NCBI GenBank assembly: GCA_039638595.1
Contig: JBDIWM010000012.1
Location: 1 to 45,475 of the forward strand
Origin: Atribacterota bacterium
GTDB lineage: Bacteria > Atribacterota > Atribacteria > Atribacterales > Caldatribacteriaceae
Direction: 5' to 3'
DNA length: 45,475 nt
The stretch's first letter is position 1. Every line of letters begins with the position of its first letter. The notes beneath the pieces are model-generated. The model had not been told where the DNA came from and did no database searches. It was given only the letters and a program-made list of their open reading frames with translations. This document shows, in pieces, positions 33,210-41,745 of this stretch. The translations under genes were made by a program, and so were the position numbers.

Positions 33210-34184
33210 TCAAAAATCAAATATGTCGACGTTCTCCGGGGTTAACAGAGTATCAGGAACGTATGAGAAGCGTTCTTCCGGTATCGTAACCGGGACGCCT
33301 GCCCAACCGAAATCCTGTCCGGGCTCGGGGAGAGATTTGCTGATTAAGTAATTGTAGGCAATTTGAACGCCGAGATACGTCATTTGAGCTGGGTCGAGCG
33401 CCAACGCTCCTTTCACCCAGCCTTTCTTCACTGCTTCTGCGTTTTGTTTTGGAAGTGCAACACCCCAAACAGCGACCTTCCCCGCTAAGCCGGCATTCAC
33501 TAATGCCTGCACGGCGGCAGGGACACCGGTCGTAACGGTGCTGGCAAAACCGGCAAGATCAGGATGGGCCTGGAGGATTGACTCACACTGGCTGAGTGCT
33601 TTTTCGTAATCATTATCATTCGCAAAAACTCCCACGATGCTGATTTCAGGATATTCGCTCAGCACCTTCTCTATGGCTTGTTGTCTTTTGGCTAAGAACG
33701 GCGAACCTAAACCGCCGGTCAAAATGGCTACTTTCCCTTTGTATCCTATTTCTTCTGCTAGCCCTTTTCCAATGTTGATCCCACTCTGGGTTGGTTCCCA
33801 ACCAGATGCAGTCCAAATCACCTCCGTTCCAGGGGCACCGATATCGAAACCAAAAACGGGGATACCCTTTTTAATGGCATCTGATATCGGCTTCGCCATT
33901 GCTTCGGCATCTACAGCAGCTAAGACAATCGCATCAACGCCCCGATTTACCTGGTCTTTAAAAAAGTCAAGTTGACGGGCTGCGTCTTCGCGTTCCGGTG
34001 CCGTAAAAACAACTTTGATACCGAGATCTTGAGCCGCTTTTTTTGCTCCCTCTTCACATCGAACCCACCAAGGATGTCCTAGAGAAAGGGGAATGACAGC
34101 AATTTCAACGTCTTTTGCTCCCACTGTCCACACAAGACCTAAACAGAGGATCACCGTCACCAAACCAAACCCGATTTTCTTCAT
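33210..34184 (-). CDS. CUT2 sugar ABC transporter substrate-binding protein (RbsB-like)
   Basis: A 324-residue secreted binding protein. The signal peptide MKKIGFGLVTVILCLGLVWTV ends at GA-KDVEIAVIPLSLGHPWW, followed by the sugar-binding-domain segments VNRGVDAIVLAAVDAEAMAKPISDA and VFGFDIGAPG. ATG 34184 is preceded by AAGGAGGT; a GTG nine bases upstream is inside the SD spacing and less likely. The PWW near the N-terminus places an aromatic stack in the ligand site, as in ribose/galactose binders. The ligand is predicted to be an amino-sugar or cyclitol from context only. Confidence 0.93.
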   Translation of the reverse strand: MKKIGFGLVTVILCLGLVWTVGAKDVEIAVIPLSLGHPWWVRCEEGAKKAAQDLGIKVVFTAPEREDAARQLDFFKDQVNRGVDAIVLAAVDAEAMAKPISDAIKKGIPVFGFDIGAPGTEVIWTASGWEPTQSGINIGKGLAEEIGYKGKVAILTGGLGSPFLAKRQQAIEKVLSEYPEISIVGVFANDNDYEKALSQCESILQAHPDLAGFASTVTTGVPAAVQALVNAGLAGKVAVWGVALPKQNAEAVKKGWVKGALALDPAQMTYLGVQIAYNYLISKSLPEPGQDFGWAGVPVTIPEERFSYVPDTLLTPENVDIFDF

Positions 34185-34251
34185 ACCGAACACCTCCTTG
34201 TTTTAGTCCCGACTTTATCGTCGGTGTGACGACCATCCCACCTCTCCTTAT

Positions 34252-35559
34252 TTACACACCACGTTGCATTTCGGAGACGGCTTCGAGTACCCCATCGGCC
34301 ATGTATTGCATTTGTTCTTCATTAAGGCCGTACAACGGAAGATGGGTAAAACGGTGGTTAAAAACTTCTTCGGTTGCCGGACAACTGGCTTCGATTTCTT
34401 CTATCGGATATCCCATTCTTTTCACGACTTCAAATTTATAAAGGGGTGCAAAGTGGGGAATATTGGTAATACCTTTTTCGTTCAGTTTCTGTTTCAAAGT
34501 TTGCACGTCTCCCCCGGCTTTTCTGGGATCAATTTGGAGCAGGAACAAATGGTGTGCGGAACGGGTCTCAATGGTATCCATAGGGGGGAGAATAATTGCG
34601 TCATTTGCTCTGAACCTTTCCACTAAATATTCAGCATTGTGGCGCCTTTCCGAAATGACAGCATCCAGGCGTTTCATTTGTTGTAAAAGTCCAACCGCTT
34701 GTATTTCTGTTGAAGAACTATTGCCCGCAACAAAGGGACCATATTTGCCATCCAGGGCGATCACGTCATACAACCAATTTTTGATTTTTCGACTCAAATC
34801 GAGGCCCAAAAAACGGCATTTTCCAAAATGCTCACCAATGGGGAGATTGGTACAGATGACACCACCCTCTCCAAATGAGGTGATGTTTTTTACCTCGTGA
34901 AAGCTAAAAACGCCAAAATGGCCAATGGTGCCGATTTTTCGCCCCTTGTACTCTGCACCGAAAGCGTGCGCTGCGTCTTCGATGACCACGAGATTGTGTT
35001 TTTCCGCTAATTCAATGATAGGATCCATATCCACTGGCCAACCACCAATGTGGACGGGAATAATGACCTTGGTCCGTTTAGTAATTTTTCGTTCCACATC
35101 CGCGGGATCCATATTGATGGAACGTGGATCGACATCGGCAAATACGACCTTGGCACCAACCGAGAGAGGATAGGCAATGGTTGCAATGAATGTGATTGCA
35201 GGGGCTATGACCTCATCCCCCGGTCCTAAGTTGGCGTATTTGTAAGCGATTTCAAAGCCGGCCGTTGCATTGGTGAGAAAAGCACAATACTTTACTCCTA
35301 AGTAATTTTTCACCGTTTCCTCAAGCTCGAGTACCTTTGCTCCCAAAGAGAGTTTTCCGGGAGCCTTGCTAAAGTTGCTGAGCCGGTAAATTGCTTTTTT
35401 CGTTTCTTCAAAGGCTTCATCGTAGCCATCGGTGTTCTTCTGCAGAAGAAATCGAACCAGTTCAATAACGTCATCCGCATTGTAGTTTTCACCTACTGCG
35501 GCCCAGGGAACCTTTGCTGGACCAGTGTCATAACGAAAATCAGAAGGTGTTCTTCCCAT
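34252..35559 (-). CDS. DegT/DnrJ/EryC1/StrS-family PLP aminotransferase
   Basis: A 435-residue sugar aminotransferase. It has FLTNATAGFEIAYKY (cofactor phosphate region), DAAHAFGAEYKGRKIG, and the PLP lysine in FSFHEVKNITSFGEGG (normally SFxxxKxxTxGEGG). Family members transfer an amino group between an amino acid and a keto-sugar or keto-cyclitol. ATG 35559 has GGGAG eight bases upstream. It lies next to alanine dehydrogenase and in front of an ABC importer. This suggests catabolism: an imported amino-sugar or amino-cyclitol donates its nitrogen to pyruvate, and the resulting alanine is oxidised by the neighbour. The family is better known for biosynthesis, so this direction is inference. 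Confidence 0.9.
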   Translation of the reverse strand: MGRTPSDFRYDTGPAKVPWAAVGENYNADDVIELVRFLLQKNTDGYDEAFEETKKAIYRLSNFSKAPGKLSLGAKVLELEETVKNYLGVKYCAFLTNATAGFEIAYKYANLGPGDEVIAPAITFIATIAYPLSVGAKVVFADVDPRSINMDPADVERKITKRTKVIIPVHIGGWPVDMDPIIELAEKHNLVVIEDAAHAFGAEYKGRKIGTIGHFGVFSFHEVKNITSFGEGGVICTNLPIGEHFGKCRFLGLDLSRKIKNWLYDVIALDGKYGPFVAGNSSSTEIQAVGLLQQMKRLDAVISERRHNAEYLVERFRANDAIILPPMDTIETRSAHHLFLLQIDPRKAGGDVQTLKQKLNEKGITNIPHFAPLYKFEVVKRMGYPIEEIEASCPATEEVFNHRFTHLPLYGLNEEQMQYMADGVLEAVSEMQRGV

Positions 35560-35619
35560 CTTTTTCACTCCCTTCTTATTTCTCGAGATTTTTGTCCCAA
35601 ACACATTGATTCTGATCTC

Positions 35620-36723
35620 TCAAATAACCTCTTCCAACGCTTGGTAAGGCAAGTGATGTGCTTCTGCGACTGCACGATTCGTGAGAACCCCCTTGTACAC
35701 GTTTACCCCTTTAGCCAGAGCTCGGTCAATTTTGAAGATTTCTTCCCCATGCGTTGCAATCTTCATAACGTAGGGAAGTGTTGATTGGCATAGAGCGAGA
35801 GTAGAGGTACGGGGGTAGATGCCAGGAATGTTCGTAACACAGTAGTGGATGATACCATGCATTTCATACGTTGGTTTTTCATGGGTAGTGGGTAAAGAGG
35901 TCTCTACACAGCCACCCTGGTCGATGGAAACATCGACGATGACGGATCCCTTTCTCATGGTAGCGACCATCTCTTTCGTCACCAATTTCGGTGTTTTTGC
36001 GCCGGGAAGAAGAACTGCCCCAATCAAAAGATCACAATCAGTCAACTCCTCTGTGAGGTCGTACTCTGAGGTTTTACGGAAGGAAACGTTGGGAGGCAGA
36101 ATGTTTTCAAGCTGTCGCATTCTCTCTTCGTCAATTTCAAATATGACCACGTGTGAACGAAGGCCAGCGGCTAATTTTGCTGCATTTAATCCTACTGTTC
36201 CACCGCCAAGAATGACCACCTTTGCCGGTGGTACTCCTGGAACACCACTTATCAATACTCCTTCTCCACCGTAAAACTTAGAGAGAAGGAGGGCGCCAAT
36301 TAACACTGAAGCCCGACCCGCTACCTCGCTCATTGGTTCTAACAGCACAAGGCGTTTATGTTCTTCCACTGTTTCATACGCAACACCAATAATTCGGCTA
36401 TCTACGAGGGCTTCGGTGAGAGCTTTGTTGGAGGCCAAATGTAAATACGTGAAAAGGATTTGGTTGGGACGCAGGAAATCAAGTTCTTCTGGCAAAGGTT
36501 CTTTTACTTTTAGAACTAACTCGGCGTTTTCAAAAAGCTCTCTTTTCTCGACAATCGAAGCTCCTGAACGGACAAAGTCATGGTCTGAAAAACCACTACC
36601 CAGTCCTGCGCCTCTCTCAATGATTACTCGGTGTCCTTTCTTTGAGAGAGCCATAACGCCCGCTGGTGTCATCGCGACCCGGTACTCATGATCCTTAATC
36701 TCTCTGGGCACTCCAATAACCAT
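35620..36723 (-). CDS. ald: Alanine dehydrogenase
   Basis: A 367-residue NAD-dependent enzyme (L-alanine + NAD + water to pyruvate + ammonia + NADH). From ATG 36723 it begins MVIGVPREIKDHEYRVAMTP. Key residues are present: the substrate Lys in VLKVKEPLPEE, His in YLHLAS, the Rossmann GGGTVGLNAA, and the catalytic Asp in IVDVSIDQGG. The length matches the family (about 370). An AAGGAGGAA SD lies about ten bases upstream; a longer TTG/ATG frame to 36783 is excluded by that SD. Its operon position before the DegT aminotransferase suggests that it recycles alanine to pyruvate and releases ammonia. Confidence 0.96.
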   Translation of the reverse strand: MVIGVPREIKDHEYRVAMTPAGVMALSKKGHRVIIERGAGLGSGFSDHDFVRSGASIVEKRELFENAELVLKVKEPLPEELDFLRPNQILFTYLHLASNKALTEALVDSRIIGVAYETVEEHKRLVLLEPMSEVAGRASVLIGALLLSKFYGGEGVLISGVPGVPPAKVVILGGGTVGLNAAKLAAGLRSHVVIFEIDEERMRQLENILPPNVSFRKTSEYDLTEELTDCDLLIGAVLLPGAKTPKLVTKEMVATMRKGSVIVDVSIDQGGCVETSLPTTHEKPTYEMHGIIHYCVTNIPGIYPRTSTLALCQSTLPYVMKIATHGEEIFKIDRALAKGVNVYKGVLTNRAVAEAHHLPYQALEEVI

Positions 36724-36740
36724 GATGAGCGTTCCTCCTT

Positions 36741-36756
36741 CTGAGCCCAGGCTCAG
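36741..36756 (-). promoter_or_regulatory. Small hairpin before the alanine dehydrogenase SD
   Basis: Seven-base inverted repeat CTGAGCC / GGCTCAG with a two-base centre, immediately upstream of the ald Shine-Dalgarno in the 119-base gap after the response-regulator gene. TATACT about 50 bases further upstream could be a -10, but no good -35 accompanies it. Confidence 0.35.
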
Positions 36757-36842
36757 GACTCCCAAGAAGTACCAGAAAAACACAGGAGAATCAAAACTCC
36801 GTGTTTTAGTATAGTAAGGAGGAAAGAGCGAAGAAAACGAGG

Positions 36843-38459
36843 TTATCTTTTGATTTTGTCAGAAATTTTTTGATTTTTTGAAAAACAATTTTTTCCTTTG
36901 CGAAATTGCTGCGGAGTCATGCCTTCAAACTTACGGAACACCTCGCTGAAGTAACGGACATTTTCGGATCCCACACGATTTGCAACCTCCGATACACTGA
37001 AATTTCCTTGACAGAGAAGCTTTCGGGCTATAGCCATTCTTCTTTCGGCGAGGTGTTGGGAAAACGTTTTCCCCGTTTCTTGCTTAATTAAGAAACTCAA
37101 ATACGCGGGGCTTAAGTCAACCACATGGGCAAGTTTTGTCAGGCTCATGTTCTCACAGCAATGTTGGTCGAGGAATTGAAGACACCTGCGTACGACGACA
37201 GAAGAGCCGATATTGTTTTTCTGAAACACTTCGAGGATGGCTTCAAGGTATTTCTGGAGCCAGATGAAAAGATCGTCCCGAGTGTGGAGCTTTTCAATTT
37301 CCCTGCTCCGTATAAAAGGGTTGAGGGCATTTGGTATGGGTACCTTCTCTTCGAGAGCAAAACGGAATGCCATCGCGGCTACGTAAAATGTTAGTTGAGC
37401 ATATTGAGGGGGATCACCACGATTTCTGTCTAAACAGTCAAAAACTTCTGTTAATTTTTGCATTACCATGGATTTATTACCGAGCCGGACATAATGGAGT
37501 AAATTCCTCCACACTTCTTCCGGGAAGAAGGTTATTATGGGCAATGGTGATTCCTGTGTTTCCATGGAAACTAAAAAGATTTTTGGTCTTAAAGAATTCA
37601 TTGCTTGTTGGTACGCTTTGTCAAGATTAAAGAGTGTCACTCGGTCACTGTAAGCTACTAAAAAAACCTGAGACACTCTCTTCTGCAGCTCATCACAAAG
37701 AATGTGCGTAAAAAGAGGCATAGAACTGGGGAAGGGAGGAGAAAGGATAGTTACAAAAGTACCGTTATCCTCCTGAAAGATTGACATCGTTTTGCCTCCC
37801 ATTTGCTCAAGGATAGATCGAATGTTGTTTTCCACTTTAGAGCAGAAGCTCCTGTAGCGCCGTGTATCCATAGATAAAACTTGATAGGAATCATAGATAG
37901 TCGCAACGAGCACGATCGCCTCTTCGGTTTTTATATTGAGCAGTTTTATTCTTCTCTTGAAATCCAGAGGCGAAAGCTCGTTTTTGATGAGTTGATGAAA
38001 GGTTTTTTCTAAAAACGCGGACGAGCAGTTCTTCACTCTGATTTCTAACTTTTTTCGTTCCAAGCGAGCTTGTTCTTCTCGCAGAAGACTTGACCGCACT
38101 TTTTCGAGGACTCTATGGAGTTCCTCCGGATTGCACGGTTTCAAAAGGTAATCTGTTACCCCTAATTGTATCGCTTTTTTGAGCAATTGGAAGTCGTTGT
38201 ACCCGCTCAGAATGACTACCTTGACTTCGGGAAAGGAAACTTTGATTTTTTCGAGGGCCGTTAGCCCATCCATAATTGGCATCCTCACATCCAGAATGAT
38301 TGCTTGAGGTCGGAGCGCTATTATTTTGTCTATTAAATCATGACCGTTTTCAGCTTCACCAATCACTTTATAGTCTCTCGAGTCGGCCAAAAGGTACCGA
38401 ATACCTCTCCGCACCAGCTCTTCATCGTCGGCAACAAGAATAGAGATAGTTTTACCCAT
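36843..38459 (-). CDS. AraC-type response regulator (YesN-like)
   Basis: A 538-residue DNA-binding response regulator. The receiver domain (residues 1-125) has acidic pair D11/D12, phospho-acceptor D57 (LDVRMPIMDG) and K107 (LKP). A middle region of about 290 residues follows, then a C-terminal AraC double helix-turn-helix (LTKLAHVVDLSPAYLSFLIKQ, then SVSEVANRVG and FRKFEGMTPQQFRK). The start overlaps the kinase gene by eight bases, giving strict co-translation. It probably activates the adjacent ald-to-dehydrogenase operon in response to the PocR-domain kinase. Confidence 0.93.
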   Translation of the reverse strand: MGKTISILVADDEELVRRGIRYLLADSRDYKVIGEAENGHDLIDKIIALRPQAIILDVRMPIMDGLTALEKIKVSFPEVKVVILSGYNDFQLLKKAIQLGVTDYLLKPCNPEELHRVLEKVRSSLLREEQARLERKKLEIRVKNCSSAFLEKTFHQLIKNELSPLDFKRRIKLLNIKTEEAIVLVATIYDSYQVLSMDTRRYRSFCSKVENNIRSILEQMGGKTMSIFQEDNGTFVTILSPPFPSSMPLFTHILCDELQKRVSQVFLVAYSDRVTLFNLDKAYQQAMNSLRPKIFLVSMETQESPLPIITFFPEEVWRNLLHYVRLGNKSMVMQKLTEVFDCLDRNRGDPPQYAQLTFYVAAMAFRFALEEKVPIPNALNPFIRSREIEKLHTRDDLFIWLQKYLEAILEVFQKNNIGSSVVVRRCLQFLDQHCCENMSLTKLAHVVDLSPAYLSFLIKQETGKTFSQHLAERRMAIARKLLCQGNFSVSEVANRVGSENVRYFSEVFRKFEGMTPQQFRKGKNCFSKNQKISDKIKR

Positions 38460-39813
38460 CGATCCATCCGCCTCGCCTCAAGGCGAAAGGGATACAAAGT
38501 CGAATCGTGGTACCCACATTTTTAATACTCTCTATGGCAAATTGGTACTTACTCCCATAATAATAGGCCATTCGTTTTTGAATATTCACCAAACCAATGC
38601 GGCGGCGTTGAGTGGTATGGTCTCTGCTAATCAATTCCTCTTCTTCGCATTCCTTCTTTATCATTAGGGATCTTTGTAAAGCGTCTGACATTCCGATCCC
38701 GTTATCTGATATTTCAAGTACGGCCTTACTTTCTTCTTCCAACCACCCGGAAATGGTGATTGTACCAGACACGCCCTTGGGTTCGATTCCATGCTCAATG
38801 GCGTTCTCGACGAGCGGTTGCAAAACGAACTTGGGAAAAGGAAAACTGAGTATCGTTGGTTGGACATTAATAACGTAAGATATTTTATCGCCATATCGTA
38901 TTTTTTGAATCAAAAGATAGTTTTCCACATGTTCAAGCTCCTCGCGAAGAGTAACAATGCCACCCTTGCGATCCAGGCTGTAACGCAATAATTTGCCTAA
39001 GGCATATACCACTTTTTGGATGTCTTTTGCTCCGTGCAGGGTTGCCAACCATTGAATGGAATCTAACGCATTGTAGAGAAAATGAGGGTTGATTTGTGCT
39101 TCGAGAGCCTTCAATTCTGTCTCTTTCAAACGAATTTCTGCGTTTTTAATGCGTTTTTCAAGAAGAAGCATTGCCTTCATTTCGTCAATTTTTTGAACGT
39201 TGCGAGCGTTGCGCTCTTTTTCTCTTATACTCTGAACGACTAAATTAACCACTTTGTCGGCGATTGCGTGAAGCAGCCGTGCAATGGCTTTTACTTTGGG
39301 CAGGTCTAAAATAGGTACTTTATCCAACGCTTGAACCTGTTCCTCTATGAAGGTCTCTGGAAAAAGAGCGAGGCATTTTCGTACCCGCGCCCTGTATCGT
39401 TCGTCAGGGCTTTTGAGTAAAATTTGGCCACAAACGACCGAACCAATGTGTAATCCCTCTACAACGATAGGAACAGCAATGTCAACTAAACCTGCATGAC
39501 AATGGTAGATAAAAGGGCTCCCAGCTTGAAAAGCTTTGAGGGCTCCTTCAATACCAGATTTCATGCATCGTGTATGACCTTCTGGAGAAAAAAACATTCG
39601 TCGACAAAAAAGACAAAAATTCTCTGGGGGTGCCGGCATGATGAGTTCCCCATCTATGCTTTGGATGGCGGTATAAAGGCCGGTGGTTTTGCAAAAAGCA
39701 TCCAATAACTCTTGGAGTAAATTGCTACTACCGACAATGCGGACTAAACCGAAAAAGTCCGATTTCGAATTTGTTTTCCCTTGGCTTATAGTGCAACCCC
39801 TCCTTATCTTCAA
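38452..39813 (-). CDS. Cytoplasmic PocR-domain sensor histidine kinase (LytS/YesM-type catalytic region)
   Basis: A soluble kinase of about 445-453 residues without any membrane span. Residues about 25-195 form a PocR sensory domain with its Cys cluster (C67 and C70 in CLFCR, C83, C105 in YHCHAGL). A coiled coil follows (about 196-235). The His_kinase/HATPase region has the phospho-accepting H244 (INPHFLYNAL) and the ATP lid motifs VENAIEHGI, DNGIGM and RIGLVNIQKRM. PocR domains bind small polyols or hydrocarbon derivatives. The start is uncertain: TTG 39813 has no SD, whereas a perfect AAGGAGGGG points to an in-frame ATA at 39789. It is co-translated with the response regulator. Confidence 0.9.
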   Translation of the reverse strand: MKIRRGCTISQGKTNSKSDFFGLVRIVGSSNLLQELLDAFCKTTGLYTAIQSIDGELIMPAPPENFCLFCRRMFFSPEGHTRCMKSGIEGALKAFQAGSPFIYHCHAGLVDIAVPIVVEGLHIGSVVCGQILLKSPDERYRARVRKCLALFPETFIEEQVQALDKVPILDLPKVKAIARLLHAIADKVVNLVVQSIREKERNARNVQKIDEMKAMLLLEKRIKNAEIRLKETELKALEAQINPHFLYNALDSIQWLATLHGAKDIQKVVYALGKLLRYSLDRKGGIVTLREELEHVENYLLIQKIRYGDKISYVINVQPTILSFPFPKFVLQPLVENAIEHGIEPKGVSGTITISGWLEEESKAVLEISDNGIGMSDALQRSLMIKKECEEEELISRDHTTQRRRIGLVNIQKRMAYYYGSKYQFAIESIKNVGTTIRLCIPFALRRGGWIDG

Positions 39814-40173
39814 TAAAAGCAGCGCACGACACGATTTTTCCTTCTATGGAAAGTATATTTTATATTACCAAAGATTATTCCCAAAAGAGATTTCTCTTTA
39901 AGAGAGTAACCGCGGTCAATTCCAGTTTTGCGTTGCAATCTCGTGAAAGACAGGAATTGCCTCGTTACGAGCGGTGTTCATTTTTGTCGTTTTAGATTTT
40001 ACCATCGATTTGAAGAATACAGTCTATCCAAAGAACGTTTTCCTGGAGCACATGCCTTTTTGATCTCAAGCAATAGGGTTTTGATGAAACGATGGTAAAA
40101 TCCTTATAGTCTTTTCTGGTTTTCTGACGGTTTGGGTCGGGCTTCGAGCCTTTGCAAACACGAGGTGCTGAAC
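39814..40173. other. Intergenic region upstream of the PocR kinase
   Basis: AT-rich stretch with a short inverted repeat (AAAGAGA / TCTCTTT, 39884-39899) upstream of the kinase and TATAAA/TATACT -10-like boxes on the minus strand without a good -35. The 13-bp inverted repeats at 39995-40102 are described separately. No gene is supported up to the small ORF at 40174. Confidence 0.4.
39995..40102. repeat. 13-bp inverted repeats bracketing an 82-bp non-coding segment
   Basis: GATTTTACCATCG at 39995-40007 recurs as its exact complement at 40090-40102. Such long arms are unlikely by chance at this distance. They could form a large RNA hairpin, a DNA loop between two regulator sites, or the ends of a tiny mobile element; no target-site duplication is obvious. 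Confidence 0.5.
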
Positions 40174-40479
40174 GTGACGAAAAAAGCATTTTGTAAGGCG
40201 TTTCTTCTTAGCTGTATTACTCTCCTTGCTAATGCGATTTCCCCATTTGCCTTTCTATTGGCTATGCTGAACATAACTTGGTTAGAAAACGTACGATTCC
40301 AGGTTTTTTTACTTTTGATTCCTGACCGTGAAAAGTTTCTTATTGGTTGTCTTTTTGGGGCGTCGGGTAAAGAAAGATTCGTTTCTTTTGAGGATGAACG
40401 TTTTCTCATACATTGGCCAGGCAAGGGTGAAATTTTCTTCTTTTTTGGTACGGGGCTCGGTGGTTTAGCTATTTTCTGA
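40174..40479 (+). CDS. Small hydrophobic protein of unknown function (doubtful)
   Basis: A possible 101-residue membrane protein. GTG 40174 has GAGGTG six bases upstream, and the product begins MTKKAFCKAFLLSCITLL with a positive N-terminus and two or three hydrophobic stretches, ending in FFFFGTGLGGLAIF. It matches no family I recognise, and its codon usage is rougher than its neighbours. It may be a chance frame in a non-coding gap; the SD and the membrane-like N-terminus are the only arguments for it. Confidence 0.3.
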   Translation: MTKKAFCKAFLLSCITLLANAISPFAFLLAMLNITWLENVRFQVFLLLIPDREKFLIGCLFGASGKERFVSFEDERFLIHWPGKGEIFFFFGTGLGGLAIF

Positions 40480-40595
40480 ACTTTGATATTGCTTTATTGC
40501 TTATTTCTCAAAGCGCAACCAGGACTGCTTTCGACTTTTTCGTGACAAGTCTCGTACATTTGAGCAAATACACATGATACTTTGTTACGAAACTA

Positions 40596-40660
40596 TTGAC
40601 AAGGGGGGGTCGCTCAGATAGTATAGGTGGCAAGTAATCGGCGGCGTTCCAAGGAATGCC
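40596..40660 (+). promoter_or_regulatory. Promoter and leader hairpin of the RhaS/LsrB-like ABC operon
   Basis: TTGACA (40596-40601) and TAGTAT (40619-40624) are 17 bases apart. The short leader contains a stem GGCGTTCC (40643-40650) / GGAATGCC (40653-40660) ending just before the SD of the binding-protein gene, so it may modulate initiation. A run of seven G lies in the spacer. Confidence 0.75.
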
Positions 40661-40676
40661 GAAAGGGGGTAGGATG

Positions 40677-41678
40677 ATGAAAAAGCTGTCCTGGTTGGGA
40701 GTAGTGGTGGTGCTTGTTCTTGTTTTTGGGTTGAATGCTTCTCTTTTTGCTCAGGAGAAGAAGTACGAGATTGTCATGGTGGCTAAACACGAAGGTATTG
40801 CCTGGTTTGATGATATGCGTGCTGGGGTGGAAGCTTTCGGTAAGGAACATCCTGATGTGACTGCCTACCAGATTGCCCCAGAGGGCGGAGACCCGGCCAA
40901 ACAGGTACAGATGTTTGAGGACCTGATTGCTAAGGGTGTGGATGCTATACTCGTGGTTCCCAATGACCCCAAGGCCATGATTCCGGTGATTCAAAAAGCG
41001 AAAGCCGCTGGGATTGTAGTAATAAGCCATGAAGCAGAAGAACTCAAAGGAATTGTGGATTACGACATGGAAGCCTTCCGGAATGAAGATTTTGGGGTAC
41101 TCATGTTTGAAACCCTGGCCCGGGAGATGAACTACGAGGGAGAGTACGTGGGGATGGTGGGTGCTTTGACCATGCAAACCCATATGCAGTGGTACGGAGC
41201 CGGTCGCAAATACGTAGAGGAGAAGTATCCGAAGATGAAGTTTGTTCTTAAGGAACCGGTGGAAGACTTTAACACTGAACAGGTTGCCTACCAGAGGGCC
41301 AAAGAGTTGTTGCGTGCTTACCCTAACATTAAGGGAATGTTTGGGTGTTCGGTATCTTCCACCATCATGCAAGCTCAGGCGGTGGAAGAATTGGGATTGC
41401 AGAACAAAATCGCTGTGGTGGGGCTTTCACTTCCCTCCACGGGGAAGGCCTACCTTGAGTCTGGTGCCCTTCGCCAGGGTCAGTGCTGGAGACCCTTTGA
41501 TGCTGGATATGTCTGCGCTATGATCGCCTACAAAATCCTGAAGGGTGAACCCATCGAAACCGGGATGAATTTAGGTAAACCTGGTTACGAAAGTGTCACG
41601 GTTACCGAAGATGGCATTATTTATGGAAATGCACCGCTGGTATTGACCAAGGACAACGTAGACGAGTATCCATTCTGA
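40677..41678 (+). CDS. CUT2 ABC transporter substrate-binding protein (RhaS/LsrB-like)
   Basis: A 333-residue secreted binding protein. The signal peptide MKKLSWLGVVVVLVLVFGLNASLFAQ leads into KKYEIVMVAKHEGIAWFDDM. The segment IAKGVDAILVVPNDPKAMIPVIQKA is typical of the rhamnose/autoinducer-2 binding subfamily. The best start is ATG 40677, seven bases after AGGGGG; ATG 40674 and an upstream frame from 40656 are less well spaced. The AI-2-specific residues cannot be confirmed by eye, so the ligand may equally be rhamnose or another deoxy-sugar. It heads the operon and is followed by a stem-loop. Confidence 0.92.
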   Translation: MKKLSWLGVVVVLVLVFGLNASLFAQEKKYEIVMVAKHEGIAWFDDMRAGVEAFGKEHPDVTAYQIAPEGGDPAKQVQMFEDLIAKGVDAILVVPNDPKAMIPVIQKAKAAGIVVISHEAEELKGIVDYDMEAFRNEDFGVLMFETLAREMNYEGEYVGMVGALTMQTHMQWYGAGRKYVEEKYPKMKFVLKEPVEDFNTEQVAYQRAKELLRAYPNIKGMFGCSVSSTIMQAQAVEELGLQNKIAVVGLSLPSTGKAYLESGALRQGQCWRPFDAGYVCAMIAYKILKGEPIETGMNLGKPGYESVTVTEDGIIYGNAPLVLTKDNVDEYPF

Positions 41679-41694
41679 GTTTGTGGCCTCAATT

Positions 41695-41730
41695 ACCCCA
41701 GTTCCCACCATGTGGGATGGGAACTGGGGT
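41695..41730 (+). promoter_or_regulatory. Stem-loop between binding protein and ATPase genes
   Basis: 12-bp perfect stem (ACCCCAGTTCCC at 41695-41706 and its complement at 41719-41730) 16 bases after the binding-protein stop. No T-run follows; the ATPase SD begins a few bases later. Confidence 0.75.
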
Positions 41731-41745
41731 GCAGAGGGAGTGAAT

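Noticed and set aside
40614-41372. 252-codon minus-strand open frame opposite the RhaS/LsrB-like binding protein
   Set aside because: Antisense to a confidently assigned gene and its promoter; His-rich composition is an artefact of the reverse reading.
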